Positions 43,054 to 55,137 are shown, counted from the first letter of the stretch. The stretch is 64,000 bases of DNA from CAVUCE01 sp963739985 (GCA_963739985.1 CAVUCE010000007.1:1-64000), one strand, 5' to 3'. Made by a program: numbers and translations. Notes: a model not told the origin generated them from the letters alone.

Positions 43054-45650
43054 ATGGCAAAAACAACTAAAAGTACACGGCAAAAAAAACAAGAAAGTAA
43101 TGGATTTTTCGCCACATTTAATTTGGAAGAATTTCTACCGCGGAAATATCATGTGCTTGCAGTAATTTTAGTACTTTTAATTCTCTTCATGATTTTCTTA
43201 AACCCGCTTTTCTTTGGAGATAAAACATTTCAATCAGGCGATATTATTTCAAGTCAGAGCATGAGCACTTATGTGCAAGATCATGAAGGTGGCTACACTT
43301 TATGGAATCCCCTGATCTTTTGTGGGATGCCTGCATACTCAATTGGAACTGCCTACAAATGGTTCAATTTAATTTATGTTGGAATCTCTACTGTAAAAGA
43401 AGTTTTCGCAAGTCCATTTAATGTTAAATATGCTGTTTGGGTATTTTATTTAATTTTGCTAGGACTCAATGCATTTTTTCTTACTCAAATATTTAACGAA
43501 AAATACCCTTGTTAGTTTGTACAGCGCTTTAGCAATGCCCTTCAGTACTGGTATTATAGTGTTTTTGTTTATCGGGCATGTTACAAAATTAGTTGGACTC
43601 GCAATGTTTCCACTAATAATTTTAATAATGCTTAAATTTGAAAAGAAAATTAAACTTTTGGACATATTGTTGTTGATAATAGCATTTCAAATAATGCTTC
43701 AAGGATTTCATGTTCAGATAATCTTTTATGTGTTTTTCTCAATAGCTATTTATTACATCTATCATATAATTAGAAGCCTTCTTAAAAAAGACGGAAATAC
43801 AAAAGTAATTTTTAAATCAATTGGAGCTCTAGCTTTTGCCGTTATAATTGCCTCGGCAATCCAGCTTGATAATTTTACTCAGATATATGAATATATGCCA
43901 TTCTCAACAAGAGGCGGCGCAAGTATAGTTGAAAATGTAGCAAAGACAGAAGTTAAATCATCTTCGGAATATTATGATTATCATACAAACTGGTCATTCT
44001 CTCCCGAAGAGGTTATGACTTTTATTGTGCCATCGTTTTACGGGTTTGGTAATTCTGTTTACAATGGTCCTTTAACAAAAAATCAAGATGTGGATGTAAA
44101 TACATATTTTGGCCAAATGCCTTTTGTTGATGTTGCCATGTATATGGGTGTTATAGTTTTCTTCCTGGCGCTCTTTGCCGTATTCACGAGATGGAAAGAA
44201 CCGTTTGTACAGTTCCTGGCAATCTTAGCCGGTATAGCACTTATAATTTCTTTCGGTAAAAATTTCCCGCTATTCTTTGATCCTTTGTTCTATTATTTGC
44301 CGTATTTCAACAAGTTCCGCGTTCCGTCAATGATTCTGGTTTTAGACCAGGTTACATTTCCAATTTTAGCCGGACTTGGTTTGATGAAAATTGTTTCTCT
44401 CAAAGAAGACAAAAATGCTAAAATTTTAAAAGCAATAAAAAACATTGCAATCGTTTTCGGTGGATTATTTGTGCTTTCTGTTTTACTTAACAGTTTGGTT
44501 TCAAGTTGGTTTACGGGAAGAGTAACCGAATATGTTGGTAGCATTCAATCTTCCCAACCAAGGTTAGCCCAGCAATTCAATGCTCTTTCCGGATACATGG
44601 CAAATATGTTCTCGACAGATCTTATGTTTGCTATGGGATTAGTTGCACTTACTTTTGGTGCGGCATTTTTATACTTAGAAAATAAGCTAAGTAAAGATTC
44701 AATGGTGACTTTAATTATAGTCTTAACTTTAGTCGATTTAATGAGAATTGATTCTAGGGGCGAAAGATATACAGATCAGCCTGATGTTAAAAATATGTTT
44801 AATACTCCTAAATATGTTCAGGTGATTAAAAATCAAAATGATAAAAAACCATTCAGAATATTAAATATGAAACAAGATGGCAGCTTGGGTTCTTTTAAAT
44901 AATAATTCTAACTATAACGCATATTTTATGCTGGAAGATTTTTACGGTTATTCAGCTATCAAACCAAGATCTTATCAGGATATGATGGATGTGGTTGGAC
45001 CCGTTAACACAACATTGTGGAGAATGTTAAATGTAAAATATATAGTTTCATCTCAACCATTACCATGGGAAGGGTTTACGGAACTATACAAAGCGAAAGA
45101 TGAAATATTATATAAAAACAATAATGCTTTGCCGAGAGCATATTTTGTAAATACAGTTGAACAAAAACCTGATCTAGAAGTCTTAAAAGAAGCTAAAGCA
45201 AATTCATTTGATCCAAAGAATGTTGCATTTGTAAATGATCAAAAATTAAATGTAGATGCGCCGGATTCAACGGCTTATGCAAAAGTTATTAAGTATACCG
45301 ATGAGCATGCAAATATTGAAGTAAATGCATCAGGAAACAATTTTTTGTTTTTTGGCGATACCTATATGAGTGGAATGGCAGACTACAAATTGTTTAAAAT
45401 ACCAACTGGATGGAGCGCATACATCGACGGAAATAAAACGGAGATCTACAAAACTGATCACGGCTTTATGGGAATTATAGTTCCGAAAGGGAAACATAAG
45501 GTAGAATTTACTTATGCTCCTACAAGCTTCTTCATTAGCAAATGGACTGCATTGATTTTAAGTTCGCTGGTTATCTTAGGATTGATATTTAGTATTTACT
45601 CTGAAATGAAGAAAAAGAAAAATTTAAAACTAGAAACTGCTGAAGTATAA
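43054..45650 (+). pseudogene. YfhO-like polytopic membrane protein broken by two single-base shifts
   Basis: Three overlapping open stretches give one protein of about 865 residues: 43054-43515 (one membrane segment, then LWNPLIFCGMPAYSIG, a YfhO-type pattern), 43469-44902 (about ten membrane helices) and 44877-45650 (C-terminal extracytoplasmic domain and last helix). The junctions sit in A-runs, gaaaaat near 43500 and ttttaaat near 44897; removing one A at each restores NALVSLYSALA- and NNNSNYNAYF-type continuity. So it may be a sequencing or assembly error, or a recent inactivation. YfhO-like proteins are GT-C-like glycosyltransferases or membrane glycosylation partners. Confidence 0.85.
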
Positions 45651-45676
45651 AATAAAATATAGATTAAAAGTTTATT

Positions 45677-46621
45677 ATGAAAAATTTTGCTATTACTGGA
45701 GTTGCCGGATATATAGCGCCGAGACATTTGAAAGCTATTAAAGATACCGGTAATAATTTGATCGCAGCATTAGATCCTCACGATTCAGTAGGAATATTGG
45801 ATAGATATTTCCCGGATGTAAGTTTTTTCACCGAGTTCGAAAGATTCGATAGGCATCTTGAAAAACTTAGAAGAGTTTCGAACGAGGAAAAAGTGGATTA
45901 TGTGAGTATTTGCGCTCCCAATCATCTGCATGATGCTCATATTCGATTGGCTCTTAGGATTGGAGCCGATGCTATTTGTGAAAAACCTTTAGTTCTTAAC
46001 CCATGGAACCTTGATGCACTTCAAGAACTAGAAGTTGAAACCGGGAAGAAAGTGAATACAATTTTGCAACTTAGAGTTCACCCGGCAATAGTAAATCTTA
46101 AGGAAAAGATTCAAAAAAATAAATCAGATAAAAAACACGACGTTTGCTTAACTTATATTACATCGCGCGGTCCATGGTATGATTATTCATGGAAAGGCGT
46201 TCCTGAAAATTCAGGCGGAGTAGCAACTAATATTGGTATTCATTTTTTTGATATGCTTTCATGGATTTTTGGTGATGTAAAAAGTTACGAACTTCATCTT
46301 TCCGAAGTAAAAAAGATGTCCGGTTTTATAGAACTTGAAAATGCAAATGTAAAATGGTTTCTTTCTATTGATAGAAAAGATTTGCCGAAAGAAGCTGTTG
46401 ATAACGGCAAGCCGACTTATAGATCAATAACTGTTGACGAGGATGAACTTGAGTTTACCGAAGGCTTTACAGATTTGCATACTAAAGTTTACGAAGAAAT
46501 TTTGAAGGGAAATGGTTTTGGAATAGAAGATGCTCGTAATTCCGTTAGACTTGTTTATGAACTTCGTAATCAAAAACCAATTGAAAATAAAAAACAGTAT
46601 CATCCGTATATGAACAAATAA
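45677..46621 (+). CDS. wbpB: WbpB/WlbA-like UDP-GlcNAcA 3-dehydrogenase (Gfo/Idh/MocA family)
   Basis: The 314-residue protein begins MKNFAITGVAGYIAPRHLKA and continues with DTGNNLIAALDPHDSVGILD and SFFTEFERFDRHLEKLRR. All are hallmarks of the WbpB/WlbA family. The Rossmann motif is near the N-terminus and CEKPLVLNPWNLDAL lies near 108-122. The enzyme oxidises the C3 hydroxyl of UDP-N-acetylglucosaminuronic acid on the way to UDP-GlcNAc3NAcA or its mannose epimer. It lies next to a WbpD-like acetyltransferase, which supports the call. Confidence 0.88.
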   Translation: MKNFAITGVAGYIAPRHLKAIKDTGNNLIAALDPHDSVGILDRYFPDVSFFTEFERFDRHLEKLRRVSNEEKVDYVSICAPNHLHDAHIRLALRIGADAICEKPLVLNPWNLDALQELEVETGKKVNTILQLRVHPAIVNLKEKIQKNKSDKKHDVCLTYITSRGPWYDYSWKGVPENSGGVATNIGIHFFDMLSWIFGDVKSYELHLSEVKKMSGFIELENANVKWFLSIDRKDLPKEAVDNGKPTYRSITVDEDELEFTEGFTDLHTKVYEEILKGNGFGIEDARNSVRLVYELRNQKPIENKKQYHPYMNK

Positions 46622-46642
46622 ATCATAGATAGGAAAAAATAT

Positions 46643-47221
46643 ATGAGCTATTTCAAACATGAATCAGCCTATGTAGACGAGCCTTGTGAAATAGGTGAAG
46701 GTACTAAGGTTTGGCATTTTTCTCATATTCAAAAAGGCGCGAAGATCGGAAAAAATTGTGTGTTCGGCCAGAATGTGAATGTGGGACCAAATGTTAAAAT
46801 CGGAAATTTTTGTAAAGTTCAGAATAATGTTTCTATTTACGAAGGTGTTGTTTTAGAAGATTATGTTTTTTGCGGCCCCTCAATGGTCTTTACAAATATT
46901 TTAGATCCTAAATCCAAATATCCGCAAGCTTCTTCTGAATTTTATTTGGAGACAATTGTTAAAGAAGGTGCCTCAATAGGAGCGAATGCAACAATTGTCT
47001 GCGGACATACAATCGGCAAACATTCATTAATAGGTGCCGGAGCGGTAGTTACAAAAGATGTTCCGGATTATGCTTTAGTCGTTGGGAATCCCGCAAAAGT
47101 TATCGGCTGGGTAAGTGAAGCCGGGCAGAGATTACTATTTGACGAAAATAATAAAGCTAAATGTGAGAAATCCAGTAAGAATTATATGTTTGAAAACGGA
47201 ATAGTAAGAGAAATAGATTAA
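46643..47221 (+). CDS. wbpD: WbpD-like UDP-3-amino-sugar N-acetyltransferase
   Basis: The 192-residue left-handed beta-helix acetyltransferase has hexapeptide repeats (IGEGTKVWHFSHIQKGAKIG, GPNVKIGNFCKV, VVLEDYVFCGPSMVF, then ASIGANATIVCGHTIG). It matches WbpD, which acetylates the 3-amino group of UDP-GlcNAc3N-uronic acid. It starts 21 bp after wbpB. The typical partner aminotransferase (WbpE) is not found in the window. Confidence 0.9.
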   Translation: MSYFKHESAYVDEPCEIGEGTKVWHFSHIQKGAKIGKNCVFGQNVNVGPNVKIGNFCKVQNNVSIYEGVVLEDYVFCGPSMVFTNILDPKSKYPQASSEFYLETIVKEGASIGANATIVCGHTIGKHSLIGAGAVVTKDVPDYALVVGNPAKVIGWVSEAGQRLLFDENNKAKCEKSSKNYMFENGIVREID

Positions 47222-47278
47222 TTAATTTGTTTTTCATCCATCAACCTCGAAAATCTTTAAACTGAATACTAAAAGTAG

Positions 47279-48430
47279 ATGAAGAAAACTAAGATCGGAA
47301 TTTATACTCAAAGATATAATTTCCCATTCAATACATTTATTCTTCGTCAAATAAATGGCGTACGTAATCAATTTGAACCTGTAATTTTAACCTCGAATAA
47401 GAGCATTATTCAGGGTACACCTCCGTCTTATGATATTTACGAAAAAGAAATAAGTAACAGCGGAAGAATTATAAGAGGAATTAAAAAAATACTTGGAGAT
47501 TATGCCGCTCTTTCTTATTCCCAAAAGAATTTTTTTTATAAAATTATAAATAAAAATGAGATTAAATTAATACATGCTCACTATGGTCCATCAGGAATAG
47601 AAATTGCTTCAGTAGCTCAACAATTAGGAATTCCACTTCTTGTATCGTTTCATGGATATGATGCTTCTTTCTTATTAAATAATAATAAGTATTTATCTCA
47701 ACTAAAGAATTTATTTAAGTATGCAAATGTTCTAGCTGTATCAGATTACATGGCAAATAAATTAATCAAAGCTGGTGCAGACAGAGGAAAAATTTCAGTA
47801 ATTCGATACGGTGTGCCTGTTTTAAATGAATCGCCTAAAAGAACACCGATAAAAGTTAAATTTAATTCCAATCAAAAAATAACGTTTTTACAGATATCAG
47901 GATTCGATGAAAAGAAGGGGCATATATATACTGTTAAAGCTTTTGCAGGAATTTTAAATTATTATGAAAATTGTGAGTTAATTTTAGGTGGAGATGGTTT
48001 AATTTTTGACTCAATAAAGAAATTAGTTGAGGAAATGGAATTAAGAAATAAAATTAAATTTATAGGGAGATTGCATCCTAATGAAGTTCATGATGAAATG
48101 AGTAAAGCTGATATTTTCCTTCATCACAGTGTTAAAGCTAAAAGTGGTGATGAAGAAGGCATTCCGAATGTAATTATGGAAGCTATGAGCACTGGGCTGC
48201 CCGTTATTAGTACTTATCATTCAGGTATACCTGAACTAATTAAAGATGGTGTTAATGGATATTTAGTACCGGAAAGAGATATTACTTTGTATGTTGAAAA
48301 AATTAAAGAGGTCTTAAATACTGATGTAAAAATTAGCTTAAATGCGCGAGCTACAATTGAAGAGAATTTTAATCTTGAAAAACAGAGCCAAAAGCTAATT
48401 CATTTATATAATAAAATAGGAATTGATTAA
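47279..48430 (+). CDS. GT4 glycosyltransferase
   Basis: The 383-residue GT-B-type protein has an N-terminal domain (IGIYTQRYNFPFNTFILRQ), LLVSFHGYDASFLL near 122-135 and a C-terminal domain with SGFDEKKGHIYTVKAFA near 205-221. The nucleotide-sugar motif is HHSVKAKSGDEEGIPNVIME, followed by AMSTGLPVISTYHSGIPELI. It belongs to the GT4 group acting in polysaccharide assembly. The donor and acceptor are unknown. It follows wbpD by 57 bp on the same strand. Confidence 0.88.
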   Translation: MKKTKIGIYTQRYNFPFNTFILRQINGVRNQFEPVILTSNKSIIQGTPPSYDIYEKEISNSGRIIRGIKKILGDYAALSYSQKNFFYKIINKNEIKLIHAHYGPSGIEIASVAQQLGIPLLVSFHGYDASFLLNNNKYLSQLKNLFKYANVLAVSDYMANKLIKAGADRGKISVIRYGVPVLNESPKRTPIKVKFNSNQKITFLQISGFDEKKGHIYTVKAFAGILNYYENCELILGGDGLIFDSIKKLVEEMELRNKIKFIGRLHPNEVHDEMSKADIFLHHSVKAKSGDEEGIPNVIMEAMSTGLPVISTYHSGIPELIKDGVNGYLVPERDITLYVEKIKEVLNTDVKISLNARATIEENFNLEKQSQKLIHLYNKIGID

Positions 48431-48501
48431 AACTAAAATTCATAATCATAATTCTGATATTATTTAATAATAGTTTATTTTTTGTAGAAAAGTTAGCCGA
48501 T

Positions 48502-49991
48502 ATGGGAACCGTCATTCGTGAAAGTTTTAAGACTTTGATTATCACCTACCTTGGGTTGATAATTGGCTACATAAATACATTATGGCTGTATCCATCAATT
48601 TTAACTGAGTCACAAATTGGATTATTAAGATTACTCATTAGTGTGTCATTCCTGTTGCGGTCTTTGCATCATTAGGTTCCATAAATATTCCTGCAAAATA
48701 TTTCCCTTATTTTAAAGATAAAGAAAAACAACACAATGGATTTCTTTTCTTTTTAATAATTTTTAGTATTATTGGTTTTATTATTTTTACCTTCCTATTT
48801 CTTAGTTTTAAGACCGTTATATATAATATATATTCGAAGAACGCACATTTATTAATCGATTATTTTTATTATTTCCTTCCATTTACACTTATCATTTTAT
48901 TTATAAATCTATTTAAATCTTATTTGATAATACAGCAAAAACCATTTGTTCCAAATTTGGTTAGCGAACTTCTGACTCGAAGTTTCATCGCAGTAGGTTT
49001 AGTTCTTTATTTTATAAAACTTTTTAGCTTTAATGGATTTATTAACTTCCTGATTATTAGTTACATTATGAGTTTTATAATACTTTTAATATATACTAAT
49101 TTTATAGGTCAACTTTTTATTCGTCCAAATTTTGCAGTATTCAAAAGTAAGTATTTAAAAGGGCTTCTGGTATTCGGGGGATTTTCCTTGTTAGGAAATG
49201 CAAGCAATATTATGATAATGAATATTGATGGTTTAATGTTAAGCGCATATAAAGGACTTGGCCAAACCGGGATTTATACAATTGCATTTTTTATAGCTAC
49301 GGTAATTGAAATTCCAAAAAGATCACTCTCACAATCTGTTATATCATTGGTATCGGAAGGTAATAAGAATCATGACATAAATACGTTGGAAAATTTATAT
49401 AAAAAATCCTCTGTTAATCAATTAATAATTGGGGCCCTAATATTTATTGGAATTTGGGCAAGTATCGAGAATATTTTTCATTTAATGCCACATAGTGAAA
49501 TTTATATTCAAGGTAAATGGGTGGTGTTTTTTATAGGATTAGGAAAACTATTTGATATGGCAACAGGAATTAATGGTGAAATTCTAGGAACCTCTCAATA
49601 TTATAAATACGATTTGGTATTCCTAGTAAGTCTGGGAATAGTTGCAATTATCACAAACATGATATTCATACCAATATATGGAATGACAGGTGCTGCGCTA
49701 GCTTCAGCAATATCAGTATTTTGTTTTAACACTGCAAGGTTTTTCTTTATTCTTACAAAGATGAAAATTCAACCATTTTCATTAGATACTATTAAAGTAT
49801 TAATGATCTGCGGCGTTACTTTATTTTTTAATTATATTGTACCAGTTCAAAATAATATTTTTATCGATATCATTATTCGAAGTGTTCTGATATCACTTAT
49901 ATATGGCGGACTGATTATCTTAACAAAATCGTCGCAAGACATAAATAATACTTTGTTGAAATTATGGAAATTGTTTATATCCCGGTTATAA
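48502..49991 (+). pseudogene. Wzx-like polysaccharide flippase with one frameshift
   Basis: The start ATG 48502 (MGTVIRESFKTLIITYLGLI) gives the first 50 residues, with a membrane segment and SQIGLLRLLISVS. Coding then shifts by one base near 48645 and continues as IPVAVFASLGSINIPAKYFP in the frame ending at 49991. The combined protein would have about 12 membrane helices in the MATE/Wzx (polysaccharide biosynthesis) fold. It would move lipid-linked saccharides across the inner membrane. The rest of the coding is intact, so one lost base is the likely cause. Confidence 0.85.
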
Positions 49992-50038
49992 ACCTCATAT
50001 ATGAATTTTATCCTTTATTATAGTCTTAAAGGCAATTA

Positions 50039-50733
50039 ATGAGTTTATTAAATAAAGCAAAAAGAGTATTAAAAGTATTAAAAAATCAAGATTTATTTAT
50101 AAAGAGACAATTACTACTTGAATATGATCTTCTTGGAAATTACGCAGCTTCTTTTGCAGTTCTAAAAGATTCACTTAATAAAGATTCTATTGTGTACTCA
50201 TTTGGCGTTGGAACAGATATTTCGTTTGATCTGGAGTTGATTAAAAAATACAATCTAAATGTTTATGCGTTTGATCCTACTCCTAAATCAATTGAATGGA
50301 TTAGAGTAAATAATAGCTCACCTGAACATTTAACCTTTCATGCTTGGGGTATATCCGATCGGGATAAAATAGAGAAATTCTATCCGCCCGTTAATGATTC
50401 ACACGTTTCCTTCTCAATTGATAATATTCAACATTCAGATAAAGAATATATTGAAGGACAAGTTTATCAATTGGAAACAATCATGAAGAAACTTGAGCAC
50501 TCGAAAGTAGATTTGTTAAAAATGGACATTGAAGGTAAAGAATATGATGTCTTAGAAAATATCTTAGAGTCAGAAATTAATATTTCCCAAATTGTGGTTG
50601 AATTTCACCACAGATTTTTTGAAAACGGCGAATTAAAACAAGAAATATTATAAAAAAGTTAAGTCAAAGTAATTACAAAATTTTCTATATTTCTGAAAAT
50701 GGAGAAGAGTATTCTTTTTTGAAGAAAAATTAG
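50039..50733 (+). pseudogene. FkbM-type methyltransferase with one late frameshift
   Basis: The open part (50039-50653, 204 residues) includes VYSFGVGTDISFDLELIKKY, VYAFDPTPKSIEWI, DLLKMDIEGKEYDVL and QIVVEFHHRFF, which are FkbM family motifs. Coding continues out of frame as KKLSQSNYKIFYISENGEEY and ends at TAG 50731-50733. One missing T near 50648 would restore it. FkbM enzymes are O-methyltransferases, often acting on sugars. The position in the polysaccharide block supports a sugar role. Confidence 0.8.
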
Positions 50734-50784
50734 ATTAGTATTTAATTTTATATAAGTTTTGATAAAATCTAACAAATTTAATAT

Positions 50785-51858
50785 ATGAAAATTATTTCTG
50801 TAATAGGGGCTCGTCCACAGTTTATTAAAGCAGCAACTGTGAGCAGAGAAATTAGAAACCGGAAAAATCTACATGAGATTATAATTCATACTGGCCAACA
50901 TTTTGATGAAAATATGTACAGAGATTTTTTTCAGAGAAATGAATATACCTAAGCCGGATTATAACCTTGAAGTTAATAGTCTTAGCCATGGAGCTATGAC
51001 AGGACAGATGATTGAAAAAATTGAAAAAGTTTTAATTGATGAAAAAGCTGATGCGGTTTTAGTATATGGTGATACGGACTCAACCCTGGCTGGTGCAATT
51101 TCAGCAAAAAAGCTAAATTTGAAATTATTACATGTTGAGGCTGGATTAAGAAGTTATAATATGCGGATGCCTGAAGAAATAAATAGAATTTTGACTGACC
51201 GGATTTCTGATATACTATTTTGTCCTTCTCAAAATGCAATATTAAACTTAGAGAAAGAGGGATTTGATAATTTTAATGCAAAAATTATTAATTCTGGTGA
51301 TGTAATGTTTGATTCCATTCTCTATTATTCGAAAATTTCGTCTGATAATTCGAGTATCTTAAAAAAACTAGAACTTAATGGGTTTATTTTATGTACTGTG
51401 CATCGTGCCGAAAATACTGATGATATAATTAGATTGAATGCGATTATTTCCGCATTAAATAAAATAAATGAAAATATAAGAGTAGTTTTACCATTGCACC
51501 CCAGGACAAAAAAAATAATTGAGAAAAATAATATTGAAGTTAAATTCAAAATTATTCAACCTGTTGGTTATTTCGATATGATTGAACTTATAAAAAATTC
51601 ATCTCTTATAATGACCGATAGCGGCGGACTCCAAAAGGAAGCTTTTTTCTTGAAAAAAAATTGTGTAACCCTAAGAGATGAAACAGAGAGAATTGAATTA
51701 GTTAATCAAAATTTTAATGTATTAGTAGAGCAAAAGAAGATAAGATAATCGAAAATGTAGAAAAAATGTTGTCTAAAAAATCAGACTTTTCCAATAATCT
51801 TTATGGAAATGGAAATGCCTCAAAAATAATAGCAGAATCAATAAGTGAAAATTTATAG
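50785..51858 (+). pseudogene. wbpI: WbpI/WecB-like UDP-sugar 2-epimerase with two frameshifts
   Basis: The start ATG 50785 gives MKIISVIGARPQFIKAATV and HTGQHFDENMY, then the frame shifts near 50930. The next frame gives IFFREMNIPKPDYNL, AVLVYGDTDSTLAGA, HVEAGLRSYNMRMPEEINR and MTDSGGLQKEAFF. A second shift near 51738 restores the original frame, which ends at TAG 51856-51858. The two shifts are opposite, so only the middle runs out of frame. The MPEEINRILTD motif and the wbpB/wbpD context favour the WbpI type, a UDP-GlcNAc3NAcA to ManNAc3NAcA epimerase. WecB itself is the alternative. Confidence 0.8.
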
Positions 51859-51861
51859 AAA

Positions 51862-53057
51862 ATGAAAGTACTTCATATAAAGGACAGATTTCACCCCAAC
51901 ATGGGCTATCAGCTCAATTATTTTGCAGTTTTTCATAATCCCGGATTTGAATTCTTAATTGTTACATCCGATACATTCCCTTTTGGAAGCAGAGTTAATT
52001 CAAAAGATGACATAATTGCTAATGATATAGACTTTGAAAAAAAATATAATATTAGAATAAAAAGGTTAACATGTAATTATAGTAAGGAAGATAAACATTG
52101 GATCTGGATTAAGGATATAAGAAAAGTTATTGATGAAATTAAACCTGATATAATTTATGTCCACGGTGTGGAATCCGTAACTGCGATGAGAATTGTTTTT
52201 AGTGGATTAAATAAAAAACATCTTATTGTCTCTGATACTCATTCATTATTAAACCAGTTTAGTAATAATCTAAAATCTAAATTATTCCTTTCTTTCATAA
52301 AAAACATATACTCAAAGTTGATTAACAGAAAGGAAATTCTTGTATTTTCAACTGCCGATGAAAATGAAATGATGCTGAAAGAATTATATAAATTTAATGA
52401 GAACAATGTTAAATCATCATTAATTGGAACAAATTTAGACGATTATAAATTTGATTCTGTTGAAAGAGAAAATATAAAATCTAATTGCAAATTCCTAACG
52501 AAGCAAAAATATTATTATATACGGGGAAGTTAAATAGTTCAAAGCAACCTCATTTAATTTTAGAAGCATTGAAAGTTGTGGAAACAAAGTTAAGTAATAA
52601 TATCTTTGTGATTTTCATAGGAACTAAAGATCCCAAATATTTTTCAGAAAATTTCAGCTTGGATTTTAGTAAAAAAGTTAATCTTATCTTTTTTGATAAC
52701 ATGTCGAACAAGGAATTATATAAGTATTACTCCGCAGCTGATTTTGCTGTATTTCCAAAGGAAAATACATTAAGTGCTCTTGATGCTCAAGCATGTAAAC
52801 TTCCGGTTATTATGGAAAACAATTCTACCAATAGAGAACGATTAAAGTTTGGAGGTCTATTATATAGCAAAAATAGAATTGATGACTTAGGAAATAAAAT
52901 TTTAATCTTACTTCATGATTCTAAATTACTTAGGGATTTGTCAGAAGGTGGTTATGAGTATATTAAAAATAATTATGATTATAAAATCATTGTTAAAAAA
53001 TTAGAAGATGATTTAATACATTACTATGAATCGAATAAAAATAATATTTTAAAATAG
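51862..53057 (+). pseudogene. GT4 glycosyltransferase with one frameshift
   Basis: The N-domain frame (51862-52533) includes VLHIKDRFHPNMGYQLNYF and PDIIYVHGVESV. The C-domain frame (to 53057) includes KILLYTGKLNSSKQPHLILE and FVIFIGTKDPKYFSENF, then YYSAADFAVFPKENTLSALD. The junction is a short A-run near 52483: adding one A gives a continuous NIKSKLQIPNEAKILL. The product would be a GT-B glycosyltransferase of about 400 residues, as typical for family 4. Confidence 0.8.
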
Positions 53058-53128
53058 ATTATTAATTTTCAATTTATTTTTTTTATATGTTTACTTCAAA
53101 TGAGATATAGTATATACCCGAGTTAAAT

Positions 53129-53851
53129 ATGCCCAATAAATTACTCTACATATATAAAAAGCAACAATTCATTCCAAATGTATTAAGTATTTTTATAAAC
53201 CCATTTTATTTTATTCGTAAAGGTTTATTCGAAAAGATTTCTGAGAATGCTTCGCAATTAAACGGAACACTTCTAGATTTTGGCTGCGGTGCAAAGCCCT
53301 ATAAAGAATTATTTAATGTAGAAAAGTACATCGGTGTTGATATTATGAACAAGGCGCATCTGCATGAAAAAGAGCCTGTTGACATTTATTATGATGGTAA
53401 AAAATTACCTTTCAGAGATGAACAATTTGATTCGATTTTTAGCAGCGAAGTATTTGAACATATTTTTAATCTTGATGAAATATTGTTAGAAGTAAAAAGA
53501 GTTTTGAAAAAAAATGGTACAGCACTTTTTACGGTTCCATTTGTTTGGGATGAGCATGAAATACCTTACGATTTTGGTAGATATTCGGAATTCGGAATTA
53601 AACATATTTTAGAAAGAGCAGGTTTTGAAGTAATTGTGGTTCAGAAATCTTCACATTTTATTGAAGTCATAATTCAATTATGGAATTTATATCTGTACAA
53701 TATAATTTTTACCAAAAACAAATATTTTAATATTGTAATAAATATTCTATTTGTTTCTCCCTTCACAATTCTAGGAATTATTATATCTAAAATTTTACCA
53801 AAGAATTATAAACTATATCATAATAATATTGTTTTAGCTAAACGAAATTAA
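53129..53851 (+). CDS. SAM-dependent methyltransferase
   Basis: The 240-residue class I methyltransferase has motif I LLDFGCGAKPYKELF near residue 49, YIGVDIMNKAHLHEKEPVDI, then FDSIFSSEVFEHIFNLDEIL and LKKNGTALFTVPFVWDEHE (a methyltransf_11-like pattern). The C-terminal third contains two hydrophobic stretches that may associate with the membrane. Its substrate is unknown, and its setting among glycosyltransferases suggests a sugar or lipid-linked saccharide. The gene is intact. Confidence 0.82.
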   Translation: MPNKLLYIYKKQQFIPNVLSIFINPFYFIRKGLFEKISENASQLNGTLLDFGCGAKPYKELFNVEKYIGVDIMNKAHLHEKEPVDIYYDGKKLPFRDEQFDSIFSSEVFEHIFNLDEILLEVKRVLKKNGTALFTVPFVWDEHEIPYDFGRYSEFGIKHILERAGFEVIVVQKSSHFIEVIIQLWNLYLYNIIFTKNKYFNIVINILFVSPFTILGIIISKILPKNYKLYHNNIVLAKRN

Positions 53852-53872
53852 TATCATTTTAACTAAATTTTA

Positions 53873-55137
53873 ATGAATGTTGTCCAAATATGTAACTCTG
53901 ACATAAAAGGTGGCGCTGCACGTGCTGCATCTTCTATTAATATTGCTTTAAGATCGGTGGGCGTTTCTTCCTATATGTTTGTACAAAAAAAAATTACAAA
54001 CAGCGAAATTGTAAACTCACTTGATAATTCAGTACTGGAAAAACTGTACACTTTTTCAAGAATTAGTTTAGATTTTTTGGCTATTAAATACCTTTCGAAA
54101 CCCGAATATGGTAGATTTTCATTTCCATTTTTCGGAAAGAATATTTCGCAATATGATATAATTAAAAATGCTGATATTATTCATCTTCATTGGATAAATG
54201 AAGGATTCCTTTCAATAAAAAACTTAGATCAATTATTTAGATTAGGCAAACCTATTGTCTGGACTTTACACGATATGTGGGCATTCACGGGTGGTTGTCA
54301 CTACGCCAGCAATTGTGAAAATTATAAAATTCATTGCGGAAATTGCCTGCTTTAAAATATCCTGGGAAAAAAGATTTTTCGAGAAGAATATTTGAAAGCA
54401 AAGTAAAATTATATAAAAATGGAAACTTAAATATAGTAACGTGTAGCGATTGGTTATCGACATGTGCAGAGAAAAGTACTCTTCTAAAGCAGAAACGAGT
54501 AAATGTTATTCCCAATCCAATTGATACAAATGTGTATAAATCAATTGATAAAGTATTAACCAGAAAAAAATTTAACTTGCCTCAACATAAGTATTTAATT
54601 CTATTTGGTACTATGAGTTTGAAAGATAAGAGAAAAGGATATTTTTATCTAAAGGAAAGTTTAAAAATTCTTTATGAAGAATTTCCCGATTTAAGATCGA
54701 AGGTGGAAGTTGTAGTATTTGGGGCTTTTGAGAAAGGGCAAACAATTGATTTACCATTTAAGACAAATTTTCTGGGCAGACTTAGCGGTGCGGAAAAATT
54801 AGTAGATTGTTATAACTCAGCGGATGTCTTTGTAGCGCCTTCTACAGAAGATAACTTGCCAAATACCGTAATGGAATCACTTGCTTGCGGTGTTCCTGTA
54901 GTTGCATTTAATATTGGTGGAATGCCTGACATGATTGACCATAAGAGTAATGGCTATTTGGCAGAACCTTTATCTTCAAATTCACTAGCTAACGGTATTT
55001 ATTGGATTTTTAATCGACGACAAGAGGGAAATAGTTTAGGACTTGAAGCTCGAAAAAAAATAGTAAATAATTTTACTTCTCAAATTATAGGCGAGAGATA
55101 TAAAAAATTATATCTAGAATTAATTGATCATTCATAG
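53873..55137 (+). pseudogene. GT4 glycosyltransferase with one frameshift
   Basis: The first frame (to 54355) holds VVQICNSDIKGGAARAASSI, LKSVGVSSYMFVQ-like motifs and the WTLHDMWAFTGGCHYASNCE block. The second frame (from about 54345) holds PALKYPGKKDFSRRIFESK, TCSDWLSTCAEKSTLLK, LILFGTMSLKDKRKGYFYL and SLACGVPVVAFNIGGMPDMI. Inserting one C (TGC CCT GCT) at the junction near 54347 joins them. The cysteine-rich WAFTGGCHYAS motif identifies the subgroup of family 4 glycosyltransferases often found in polysaccharide loci. Confidence 0.85.

Noticed and set aside
50994..51239. Minus-strand open frame of 81 residues in the epimerase
   Set aside because: It lies wholly within the well-conserved epimerase coding region on the other strand.
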